Part shown: one piece after another, positions 43,561 to 53,205 of the stretch
Position numbering within the stretch: position 1 is the stretch's first letter
Layout: every line of letters starts with the position of its first letter
Notes under the pieces: generated by a model
The model's database searches: none
Seen by the model: only the letters and a program-made list of their open reading frames with translations
What the model was told of the DNA's origin: nothing
Made by a program: the position numbers and the translations under genes
Source of the DNA: Tubulanus polymorphus
Taxonomy: Eukaryota; Nemertea; Palaeonemertea; Tubulaniformes; Tubulanidae
Direction: 5' to 3'
Assembly (NCBI RefSeq): GCF_964204645.1
Contig: NC_134034.1
Span: forward strand, 124,001 to 188,000
Length of the DNA: 64,000 bases

Positions 43561-46129
43561 ATGTCTACAGTAAAACTGAATACTGGTGCTTTAATGCCGA
43601 TCATAGGATGTGAGTTAAATCCGATTGTAAAACCATTAAAACTCGATTTAAAAACTGATGAATTTAAATTCAATTCAAATATTGATCCGGTGTTTTTCAG
43701 TCGGCACTTTTCAAATAAAAGGAGAAGCTGTAAAAAATTGTGTGAAAGTTGCTCTAGAAACAGGATACAGATTGATTGGTAAGAAAACTGTCATAGCCAG
43801 GCCCAGGGTATGACTGGGTCTCGTTGGGGCAAAAGGGTTTGAGAAAGTCCAGGCGGGCCACACAGTCACATGGTCAGGGTAATCAGTTTATTTAGGGCAG
43901 ATACTTCACAGAAATAGATCAACAGCTTGAATGTCAAGAAATTCTGCCTTACTGAACACTAGTCAGTAACCTGTCTGTGGTTTAGTTTCACGACCGGATA
44001 TTTTCACAAACCACATGAATGGTATAAGCTCATCCGATTATAAAAAGCTTACCACCAACGATTAGGTAACTAATATACTGAATACTAGACATGAACAACA
44101 TCTAGACGACAATAATAAAGTTATATTTAGTGATTTGGAGATGTGTTTTTCTGAATGAATTGTAGACACAGCTGAAGGGTATGGGAACGAAAATGAAATA
44201 GGAAACACAATCGAGAAAACTCTTCCCCAAATTCCATCCCTAAAACGAAACCAGATTTTCCTTACCAGTAAATTGGGTAAGTGAAATTAGTAAATAAAAT
44301 GTAGTTGTGTTGATTTTTAATACAGATACAGCAGACGTTTATAGAAATGAGGCTGAAATTGGGGCGGCTTTAAAAGAGATTCTGACTCCTGAATCCGGTT
44401 TAAACCGGTCTGATTTATTCATTACCAGTAAACTACGTAAGTCAAATATGAACCATTTTTATACTGTTACCTGTAACAATGCTGTAGGTAAAAAAAGTAA
44501 AGTTTTAGATTGAAAATATGAGAATTTATCTCCACTTCTGATGATGTGTTTTTGGTTAAATTTGAGTGATCATTAATGATATGAACTTCGCTGATAGATT
44601 TGAGCAGAAATATCTAAGTTTTTATTGAAGGTCTTATTCTCTTGATTACTGGTCCGGGTTGGTCCGGGTTTGTCTCTGATTGATTTCAGGTGATACTGAT
44701 CATGATGTTTCAGCTCCTGATGCTGTGTTATATTTCAGCTCCTGATGCTGTTTTATGTTTCAGCTCCTGATGCTGTTTTATATTTCAGCTCCTGATGCTG
44801 TGTTATATTTCAGCTCCTGATGCTGTTTTATATTTCAGCTCCTGATGCTGTTTTATATTTCAGCTCCTGATGCTGTTTTATATTTCAGCTCCTGATGCTG
44901 TTTCATATTTCAGCTCCTGATGCTGTTTTATATTTCAGCTCCTGATGCTGTTTTATATTTCAGCTCCTGATGCTGTTTTATATTTCAGCTCCTGATGCTG
45001 TTTTATATTTCAGCTCCTTACAGTCAGGGTTCGGCCTCAGCCAGAAACGCTTGTCTTAATTCAATGAAAAACTTGGGTGTTGATTATCTGGATTTATATT
45101 TGATTCACTGGCCGGGAGTGAAAGGTTTACAGCTCGACGACCCGAGAAATAGTGAACTCCGTAAACAGAGTTGGTTAGAACTGGAAAAACTTCATAAAGA
45201 AGGTAAAACCATGAAATTTAGGGAGTGTTTTTAGTTCAAGGGAAATAGAAAAGTTCCTCGTGAATCATGAGATTTTGGAATGATTTTTAGGTCTCGTGAA
45301 GTCAATCGGAGTTTCCAACTATATGATAAACCATCTACAGGAATTATTTACTTATTGTACAGTGAAACCAGCTGTTAATCAGGTACAGTAAACTGCACCT
45401 GTCGCACCTGCTGCACCTGTCGCTCGTGGATACGGTAACAATACGAACCGTTTTATATTTCAGTGTGAACATCATCCTCATTTGAATCAACAAAAACTGA
45501 TTGATTTTTGTAAAGAGAATGATGTTTATTTGCAAGCTTATTCATCGCTGGGAAAGGGCGAACAATCGGTAACACTACAATCCAACTAACCGCCGGTTTT
45601 TAGTGTTTTTGATTATAACGTACGCGGACTAAGTATTGATTATATTTTGCAGCTGATTTCGGAACCACTGATCCGTGAAATAGCGTCTCGGATTAATAAA
45701 ACACCGGCGCAAGTTTTACTACGATGGGCCGTTCAAAACGGCACAGGTAACCGGACTTATATCTGAGATCAGTCTCTGCTCACTTTCTTTATCTAGGCCC
45801 AGATTACTGGACTCTGTTCCACAGAAACTCATTTCATGTTTTAACCCCGAGAATCATATCTTAAACTATGACTAGTGGAACCGGGTCCAGACTTGGATCT
45901 AGGTTTAATCTTTGGTTCTTTAAAACCTTTAACTATGCTTAGACATACAGCTACCACTAGCGCCCTCTATTTTATATTTTCAGCCGTTTTGCCGAAATCT
46001 GAAAAATCAGATCGAATCAAAGAGAATTTTGATGTGTTTAGTTTTGAACTGAGCGCGGAAGATTTTGAAAAATTAAACAGTCTTCACAAAGAAGTTCATT
46101 ACGCGTGGAACCCTCACACTGTTGTTTGA
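43561..46129 (+). CDS. Aldo-keto reductase with duplicated active-site exon, 287 aa
   Basis: Cytosolic NAD(P)H-dependent reductase of carbonyl compounds with a TIM-barrel fold. Exons: 43561-43609, 43701-43778, then either 44166-44276 or 44326-44436, then 45014-45202, 45291-45382, 45464-45568, 45653-45746, 45984-46129. Phases match and either choice gives 864 nt. Motifs: [20 protein letters not shown], DTAxxY(G/R)NE, F(I/L)[31 protein letters not shown] and LLRWAVQNG. The catalytic tetrad is Asp43, Tyr48, Lys78 and His111; the first three are in or at the border of the duplicated exon. Nearest families are the small single-domain reductases of the bacterial YtbE / prostaglandin F synthase type. 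The substrate cannot be told. The in-frame GTG at 43543 is not used; ATG 43561 is the start. Confidence 0.93.
44166..44276 (+). other. AKR alternative exon 3a (111 nt)
   Basis: Acceptor TTGTAG, donor GTAAGTG, phase 1 in and out. It encodes [18 protein letters not shown], then [18 protein letters not shown]. It supplies the catalytic Tyr and Lys and completes the Asp codon (G+AC). It has the same length, phases and catalytic spacing as exon 3b but differs at most other positions. It joins to exon 4 with a GCT (Ala) junction codon. Confidence 0.85.
44326..44436 (+). other. AKR alternative exon 3b (111 nt)
   Basis: Acceptor AATACAG, donor GTAAGTC, phase 1 in and out. It encodes [18 protein letters not shown], then [18 protein letters not shown]. 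The intron between 3a and 3b (44277-44325) is 49 nt, while the shortest intron between single-copy exons in this window is 70 nt. It joins to exon 4 with a CCT (Pro) junction codon. Confidence 0.85.
44711..45013 (+). repeat. 25-bp minisatellite carrying 13 tandem splice acceptors (AKR intron)
   Basis: Each unit is CTCCTGATGCTG followed by a TTTTATATTTCAG acceptor. Acceptors occur every 25 bp from 44711-44713 to 45011-45013; only the last precedes exon 4 (CTCCTTACAG). The first five exon bases (CTCCT) are part of the repeat. Use of any earlier acceptor leads to a frameshift or a TGA in the next unit, so the copies are potential decoys. Confidence 0.95.
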
Positions 46130-46394
46130 CCTGTCAAATCATTCTAGTGTGTTTTAGAAATCATATGAACCTGAAATCATCATCACATTTAAGAAGAAAA
46201 AATCTTGAGTAAAGATAACATTGTCACATTATCTATAAGTGATTTTGAAAAGGTATCCAATGTCGCTGTAACGTTGTTAGGACACAGTAATCTCTTCTGG
46301 AAGGGAGAGGGAAATTTGCGTGGTTTATAAATTGTTGATCTCTGTGTTTGTTGAAAATTATATTTACCGATATTGAATCTTTAGGAAATTAAGA

Positions 46395-46400
46395 AATAAA
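46395..46400 (+). terminator. Poly(A) signal of the AKR gene
   Basis: AATAAA about 265 bp beyond the AKR stop. Position-based inference. Confidence 0.5.
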
Positions 46401-46813
46401 TAGATTAGTTTTAGTAGTTTTTAGTCTCTGAACAATGTGTGAGGACGAGAGTGCTTGTTCCAAGCTACAAATAGATAGGCTTCATGTTCAGGCGGATTTC
46501 GAATTATTCTCGTGATTTTTTACTCTCCAATTTTTATTTCTCGCGCAGGGAGAGAACGATGAAAAATTCTGAGATCAAAAAAATTATTAGGAACTGATGT
46601 GCCGCAGTCGGATCGTATTAGTGTACGAAAAATCCGCTTACGATGAACATAGAGGCAGCACCTGACGGTGTAGTGAAGCATCTCGCGTTGATTGACGCAG
46701 CCGCGGCGCTTAGTTTGCACGAGAGAATGGTACCGTATGGGGTTCCATGCCGCAAATTGATAAAACTATTGAAATAAAATCAAAATCTATTGAAATAATT
46801 TTACAAACTTGAT
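46401..46813. other. Tail-to-tail gap between AKR and SUGCT
   Basis: No supported gene. A fragment near 46645-46665 (GAGGCAGCACCTGACGG) resembles the end of the element at 3157-3302. AAATAAAAT near 46771 could be an alternative + strand poly(A) signal. Confidence 0.5.
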
Positions 46814-46819
46814 TTTATT
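46814..46819 (-). terminator. Candidate poly(A) signal of the SUGCT-like gene
   Basis: AATAAA on the minus strand about 195 bp past the SUGCT stop. Confidence 0.45.
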
Positions 46820-47014
46820 GACGACTAGAATATCACATACACAGTACAAATATATAATTCAATTCAATCAGCAATTTGATTTTAGACACCCCCATGGACT
46901 GTGTCTAACCCTCCCCCACCATAGTGTCTACCCCATGGACTGTGGTGTCTAACCTCCCCCCTCATGGTGTCTACCCCGAATTCTCTTGTGCGTAGGATAA
47001 CCCCAATTCTTGTA

Positions 47015-50000
47015 TCAGTGAATTACTCCATCCTCTCGAAGCCAACTCAAATAATCAACATCCAAACCTAGAACTGATTCTAACACTTCATCGGTGTGCT
47101 GGCCTAGAGTAGGTGGCGCTCCTTGTAAAATAGTCTTACTCTTACTGTACTGTACAGCTGGACCTACAAAATACACAACATCACCCTATGACATCATCAA
47201 AATGAAGCTTTCACCCAATGAGGTCTCAACCGATCCATACCTGGTAATTTGATTTCTCCTGCTGTTGAGTGATTCATTTTTTGTACCAAACGATTTGCTT
47301 TGATCTGAAAAAAACAACAAATATCAAACTGGAAGCATAAAACTAAAACTATTCGCATATTACTTCTTCCCTAAAATACGGACGTACCTGAGGATTTTTA
47401 AAAACTTGCGATAAATCATTGATCGGTCCGAATGGGAATCCGGCTCCTTCAAATAGTGAACTCCATTCATCGGTTGTGTTCTCTTCGAAGCTGTAAATAA
47501 AAATAATCGTGAATTAGTGGCGTTTGTGAAAACTGTTTAAATCGCTGCTGATTGTTGTTTGATTCAGTGTTCGATTCAGTGTTTGATTCGGTGTTTGATT
47601 CGGTGTTTGATTCGGTGTTAGATTCAGTGTATTTTACCGTTTGCGCAGAATATCGAGTAAAGTGGATCTGTTTTCAACACGGAGAGCATTCGACTTAAAA
47701 CGAGCATCTTCTGAATATTGCTCTAAACCCATCATCTACAAACAGACAGAGAGAGGGAGAGTAGAGAGGGGGGAGAGAGGGAGTAGAGAGGGGAAAGAGG
47801 AGAGAGGAGAGGGAAGAGAGAGATGGGAGAGGAGAGGGGAGAGAGAGGAGAGATGGGAGAGGAGAGAGTCAGAGAGAGGAGAGAGGAAAGAGGAGAGGAG
47901 AAATGATCAGAGTTATTGATTTATTGGAGTCTGATTCAAAAATTCACAATGATACCTGTCATGCGTACCTGTAGAAGGTTTAAGAACTGTGAGTTGTTTC
48001 CGGCACCGACCACCAGGTGGCCGTCTGCAGTCCGGAATGCCTCGTAAGGGACGATACTACCGTGAGCCGTACCCAGTCGTTTAGCTTCAATACCATTATT
48101 CAAATAGTTAGCACCAAGATGAACTAGAGTAGCAACCTACAATATAAATATGGCAGCCTCCGTAAATCCCCCTATGACATCATCATATTGCGTACTAGTG
48201 ATTTAATCTATAGACACTTCTAGAAAATATGTCTGCCTCCATAAATACCCCGATGACATCATCAAATTCTTAGCATTGATGTGATTTATAGAAACGAGAT
48301 CTGCCTACACAGATACCGCTATTGACAGGTTGATATTGATGATGTCATAGGGTGATTTATGGAAGTGTATCTAAACGAACCTGAGTCGAGAATAGGTTAC
48401 AGTCGATGTGTTGCCCTTCCCCTGTTTTGTGTTTATGAAGTAAAGCAGCCATGATAGCGCCGTGAGCGTAGAGACCTGTCGATAGATCAGTTACTGCTAC
48501 TCCTACTTTACATGGCTCTACAAAATATACATCACACAAACAATCTAAATCTCCTCAGAGTCAGTCGTTAGATCTAGATACTGAATGAATCTAACAACTT
48601 TAAAACCACTACAAATCTGCACCTGAAGCCCAACTTACCTTCTTCAGTACCAGTTATATGAAGCATGCCCCCAACAGCGGAGGTAATAACATCGTACCCG
48701 GGCCGTAGACTCCACGGGCCTGTCTGCCCGTATCCTGTTAATTACAAACCACGCAGAATATATACCGGTAGATATTTGGATTAATTTCATGCGGATTAAT
48801 AAGGATTATCTGTTAATCCCTTACCGGTAATCGAACAATAAATAAGTCCGGGATTAATCTCCTTTAGATGTTGATATCCGAGTTCGTATTTATGTAGAGT
48901 TCGAGGAAGGAAGTTTTCAATTAAAATGTCACATTTCGCGGCCAATTGTCGCAATAAATCAGAGCCTTCTTTATGTTTCATATTGATACAAACACTCTAC
49001 AATAAACAACTAAACTTTCATGTAACAAGCTGTGTAGAAATTCCACAGTAACTCTGAGCACCGAGTTCCAGGGCCACAGTAACTCTCAGTACCGAGTTCC
49101 AGGGTCACAGTAACTCTCAGTACCGAGTTCCAGGGTCACAGTAACTCTCAGTACTGAGTTCCAGGGCCACAGTAACTCTCAGTACCGAGTTCCAGGGTCA
49201 CAGTAACTCTCAGTACCGAGTTCCAGGGTCACAGTAACTCTCAGTACCGAGTTCCAGGGTCACAGTAACTCTCAGTACTGAGTTCCAGGGTCACAGTAAC
49301 TCTCAGTACTGAGTTCCACTCTCAGTACTGAGTTCCACTCTCAGTACCGAGAGTTCCACATTCCACTGAACTACTGACCTTTTTATTGCGATTCACAGAA
49401 AAGAAATAAACACTTTCTCCATTTATAAACGGTGGACCCCAACTTCGCGTATCATCACCATGTTCTAAAATATCAACATCAACAATCATCTCAAACCAGA
49501 CTAGAGATAATCTCAAACCTAGCCTAGAGATAATCTCAAACCAGACTAGAGATAATCTCAAACCTAGCCTAGAGATAATCTCAAACCTAGCCTAGAGATA
49601 ATCTCAAACCAGTACAGTTATTTACCTGGATGTTCAATCTTAATAATTTCAGCACCAAGATCTCCTAATATCATTGAGCAATATGGACCAGCTAGAATCC
49701 TGTAAAATACAGCCAGTTAGAATAGATAGGTTTGAAGATATGGTTTGTGTTAGTAAAGTAGATATATCCACGCTTGCCAGGGTTTGATTGCCTCCTGCTG
49801 AAGCTTATGCCATCACAAACCCGGGCCGCCAGACCGTTACCGCCGCCCGGGCCCGGGTGGGCAGGATGCCGCTTAATATTTCAGTGGATTGCAAGTTACC
49901 TTGTGAGATCCAGGACTTTGTAACCAGTCATAGGTGCCGTAGAGGGAGTTTTATCATCTGTAACAAATTCAGAATAGTTTTTTAAAATTCCCAGTTGTTG

Positions 50001-50222
50001 AAGTGAAACGACGTTTCGTCAATGAGTTAGTGAGATGTATGATATATTTATCATGATTCAGGTGGTTTTAAAGAATGACAGCTCGATGTGATCAGTACCT
50101 TCTGAACATATCGCTCTCCCGGTGTTAAATCCATCCCTACGACCAATATTCGAGATCGTTAACGGTTGGAATTTGCGCAGAAATCTACTGGAATTTTTCA
50201 ATAGATTCACGGGCGCCGCCAT
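47015..50222 (-). CDS. SUGCT: Family III CoA-transferase, SUGCT-like, mitochondrial, 442 aa
   Basis: Likely transfers CoA from succinyl-CoA to glutarate or related dicarboxylic acids in mitochondria. Exons (descending): 50222-50099, 49957-49900, 49699-49626, 49464-49379, 48996-48825, 48734-48639, 48517-48381, 48136-47969, 47735-47638, 47490-47388, 47304-47241, 47163-47015. The total is 1329 nt, phase-consistent, close to the human protein (about 445 aa). The N-terminus ([18 protein letters not shown]) is basic and amphipathic, fitting a mitochondrial presequence. Motifs: [65 protein letters not shown] (the region bearing the family's catalytic Asp), [54 protein letters not shown] and PPTLGQHT. 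All expected blocks are present. Substrate preference is inferred from the family only. Confidence 0.95.
47750..47905. repeat. GAGAGGG-rich simple sequence in SUGCT intron
   Basis: Irregular AGAGAGGGGA/AGAGGAGA blocks. The purine-rich frame there is an artefact. Confidence 0.85.
48160..48362. repeat. Dispersed ~84-bp repeat cluster in SUGCT intron
   Basis: Two forward units (CCCCCTATGACATCATCATA, then CTAGTGATTTAATCTATAGA, CACTTCTAGAAAATATGTCT, GCCTCCATAAATACCCCGAT) followed by a reverse core GATGATGTCATAGGGTGATT ending near the exon 7 donor at 48380. Confidence 0.85.
49050..49345. repeat. 31-bp minisatellite, ~9 copies, in SUGCT intron
   Basis: The unit is CACAGTAACTCTCAGTACCG followed by AGTTCCAGGGT, with shorter derivatives at the right edge. 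Confidence 0.9.
49490..49615. repeat. ~22-bp minisatellite AGAGATAATCTCAAACC
   Basis: Five to six copies alternating AGACTAGAGATAATCTC and AGCCTAGAGATAATCTC. Each unit contains the self-complementary GAGATAATCTC. Confidence 0.85.
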
Positions 50223-50226
50223 CTTG
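50215..50226 (-). promoter_or_regulatory. YY1-type motif overlapping the SUGCT start codon
   Basis: CCAAGATGGCGGCG on the minus strand contains the AAGATGGCGGC core typical of YY1 sites spanning start codons of TATA-less housekeeping genes. The first residues MAAP are read from it. Related motifs (AAGATGGCGGC at about 15163, AAGATGGCGCC at about 60201) occur elsewhere in the window. Confidence 0.5.
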
Positions 50227-50433
50227 GAAATAACCAAACCGAAATGATGGAAACGATGAAACAGAAACTCTATCAGAAACCAATAAACTGACAAGGAATG
50301 TGAGTGATTATCCATTATTTTCCCATCTTGTTTACAAAATAATAGTCTCAATAATCGTTCTAAGCCGCGGTATATTACGCGTTCATTCAAAGTATGGTTT
50401 TAAATACTAGCGAATGACAAAGAATAATATCGT

Positions 50434-50506
50434 GGGGAACTAGCTCAGATGGTAGAGCGCTCGCTTAGCATGCGAGAGGTACCGGGATCGATGCCCGGGT
50501 TCTCCA
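50434..50506 (+). tRNA. tRNA-Ala (anticodon AGC)
   Basis: A complete 73-nt cloverleaf without intron. The acceptor stem GGGGAAC pairs with GTTCTCC, and the discriminator base is A. The D-arm is in AGCTCAGATGGTAGAGC (A box). The anticodon stem-loop CTCGCTTAGCATGCGAG has AGC at the tip. The T-arm is in CCGGGATCGATGCCCGG (B box). The G-T wobble identity pair of tRNA-Ala would be expected at position 3-70 (here G3:T70 after the stem alignment GGGGAAC/GTTCTCC). A seven-T run follows 11 bp downstream. It lies 212 bp upstream of, and divergent from, the SUGCT start codon. Confidence 0.96.
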
Positions 50507-50517
50507 GCAGGAACTGA

Positions 50518-50524
50518 TTTTTTT
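50518..50524 (+). terminator. RNA polymerase III terminator of tRNA-Ala
   Basis: A run of seven T begins 11 bp after the tRNA 3' end. Confidence 0.8.
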
Positions 50525-52457
50525 CGAAGGATCGATCAAGTTTTGGGTTGTAACCATGCAAACTTGCAACGTCTGCATCTAGAGAAGTTTATTTTGGAGA
50601 GCCCACGACTGCAGTGTAAATAATTTGATCATATTGGATAAAATATTATTCCAGGAAACCAGAAACCCAGGCATAGGCGTGTTAGCTTGTTGTAAGTAAA
50701 AATAGCGCAGTGACTGACGTACGTAGATCCTCCGAGAAAGCTAAACATAAGGAAGGCGCCCGTGCCCACCCCCCCCCCCCCCCCCCCCGATAATTCTAGT
50801 CTCTACAAATTGTGTATGATCAACCATAATATTCTTAATCAACCATTAGTTTTATTTTCACTGATATTATATTGTTTTCGTTGATTATGCCTCTGTGTAG
50901 CTTACATAATACAGGTAGTTTTTGTCCCATAAATATTCGGGACGTGAAAAATGGCTCCAGTAAAATCTAATACGTAGATAAATTTTGTAATTTGAATAAT
51001 GGATTCACCATACGTACAATTAATTCGTTTCATGGCTGCATAAAATAGTTACATATAAATTGTATATAAATTCAAACAGCGAGAATGAACAATGTTTAAT
51101 TTTTAAATCATGCACCACACGACGCCCATCCGCCCGAAATACTGACTTAACCAAAAATACATATGCACTTTAGATAATACGTGATTCTAATAACGGTGCC
51201 TCCTCCTTCCACGGCTAATAACGGTGCCTCCTCCTCCTCGGGTTCTGCTGGTTTGTAACCATTGAGTCTCGTTAACCATTCAAATCAAAATTCTACTCGA
51301 CAATTCTAAAGAACTGAACGTCAATATTGCTGAGAGCATCTCAGATTTGGGGCTTCTATTCCTTCATAACAATATCGTAAAATTACGATCGTTTCGTTTA
51401 GAATATTTCTGATGTGCTCAGATTTCTAATAGAGATCCTATTTCACACCCCATTGTAATAAGGCTATTTGTTATAATTGCTTGTTCTACTCTTGTTAAAC
51501 TCTCCTTAAATTTCCAAATAATTTATCAATTCTCTTTTCCTATATTCGTCCATTTCTCTTTCTGCCTGCGACAGTTGTCAGTGGCCTAATAAGGCTTTAC
51601 TTGGCCCACACAGAAAGCTATTTCAATCTTTCTTTTTAAATTGTGCTTGTTGAAAAAATTCGATATCCTATTATTGTGTTTGTGTTTCACGAAACCTGCG
51701 CTATGAGCGTAGGAACAGTGTGTCGACCGTCTTAGAATTTATAAATGGAAGTCTGAGGTTGATGTGGCCTCAGAATGTGGCCGAGATAAAAACAATTTCA
51801 TCGCGGAAAACGCGGAAAAACCTCAACAAAATCCAATTCGTTTCGAATAAAATGATGTGAATTTAAACAACGGATTTTAACCGAATTAAAAGAGAAATGT
51901 TTCTAGTACATTTTTCACCTATGTTTTTGTTAAGGTGCGGGGAATAATGTGGGAGGCATTTCTTGAATATTTCTTTCAATTTCACACGCCACACGTCGCG
52001 CCGTTCCGTTGTATCCTTGGTGTCCAATAATAATCCTCGCTTTGTCGTAAAACGTGCGGCTATTTTTAAACGCGAAATTCCGACAACAATGGCGACACCA
52101 GCCCGACCGGAAATACTACTGTGAACAGGGCACGCCGGGTATTATTGATCTGTTAAGATAACACACGTGTCAAATTCAATACGATTGAATGCGTAACCAT
52201 ACTAGCGGAAGAGCCGATTGGACATTGAGCGGGTGTTGGGTGCAGAGAGTTCAGTACAATCTGCCTTCATCAATCCCCCTATGACATCATCAAATCGTGA
52301 TTTTGTTCAGGATAGACACTCTAATATATAAAAGATTTTTCTATGATCCCCTATGACATCATCAAATTGATCTTTAGACCCTTCTGAAAAAGATGGCAAC
52401 CTCCAAAAATCGACCTATGATATCATCACGCAAATTGTGTGAAAGCCTCAACCGCAG

Positions 52458-52600
52458 CATGGACTGGACTGGACGTGGACTGGACGTGTGGACTGGACGT
52501 GTGGACTGGACGTGGACTGGACGTGGACTGGACGTGGACTGGATGTGGACTGGACGTGTGGACTGGACGTGGACGTGGACTGGATGTGGATTGGACGAGA
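52458..52600. repeat. 12-bp minisatellite GGACTGGACGTG
   Basis: About eleven units, some GGATGTGGACTG. Frames on both strands (W-T-G-R or S-P-R-P repeats) are artefacts. Confidence 0.9.
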
Positions 52601-53097
52601 TCCGTCACTCCACCTGGCCTGTAGCCTCACTCTGGAGCGCGTACCCTGCTTGCAGACTATACGGTCTGGATCGATAATGTCACAGACAGTTACATCAGCA
52701 GCAGCAGCTGCTGCAGCATCCAGTAGTGAACGTGGCTACATCACCCCCCTCGAAGCACGAGCACCTCAAAGCCATTGAATCCATACATTACGCGTGCGCA
52801 CACCCGACCCTGCTGCCCCAACAGTCGGTTGGTTTCCCGGCAACGTGAAATTACTACTATTTACTCAACTGCAATAAAACAAAAGTCGATTAATTAATTA
52901 ATAACACCTTGATTTCTATCAGATTCAGCACCACTAAAAACATCAGACACAGAACCGATATTTACACCAGAAACGTGAACCCGCTCTGATAACCCTCCGA
53001 CTTTTTTTCTAGATACTTAATTGTCCGATTTATAAAATCTCAGATTTCATGCAAGGAAAGTAGATTCCACGGAATCCTTTTTAAATTGTCGGTGAAA

Positions 53098-53205
53098 TTT
53101 CTAATTAAAGAGATAATTTCTATAAAACACGGCTCGGCTCCTGCAGTCCGTGTTAAAAACACGGCTCGGCTCCTGCAGTCCGTGTTAAAAACACGGTTCG
53201 GCTGC
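53098..53205. repeat. ~43-bp tandem repeat AAAACACGGCTCGGCTCCTG
   Basis: Two full copies and one partial copy of AAAACACGGCTCGGCTCCTG followed by CAGTCCGTGTT. The CACGG/CCGTG ends are self-complementary. Confidence 0.75.
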
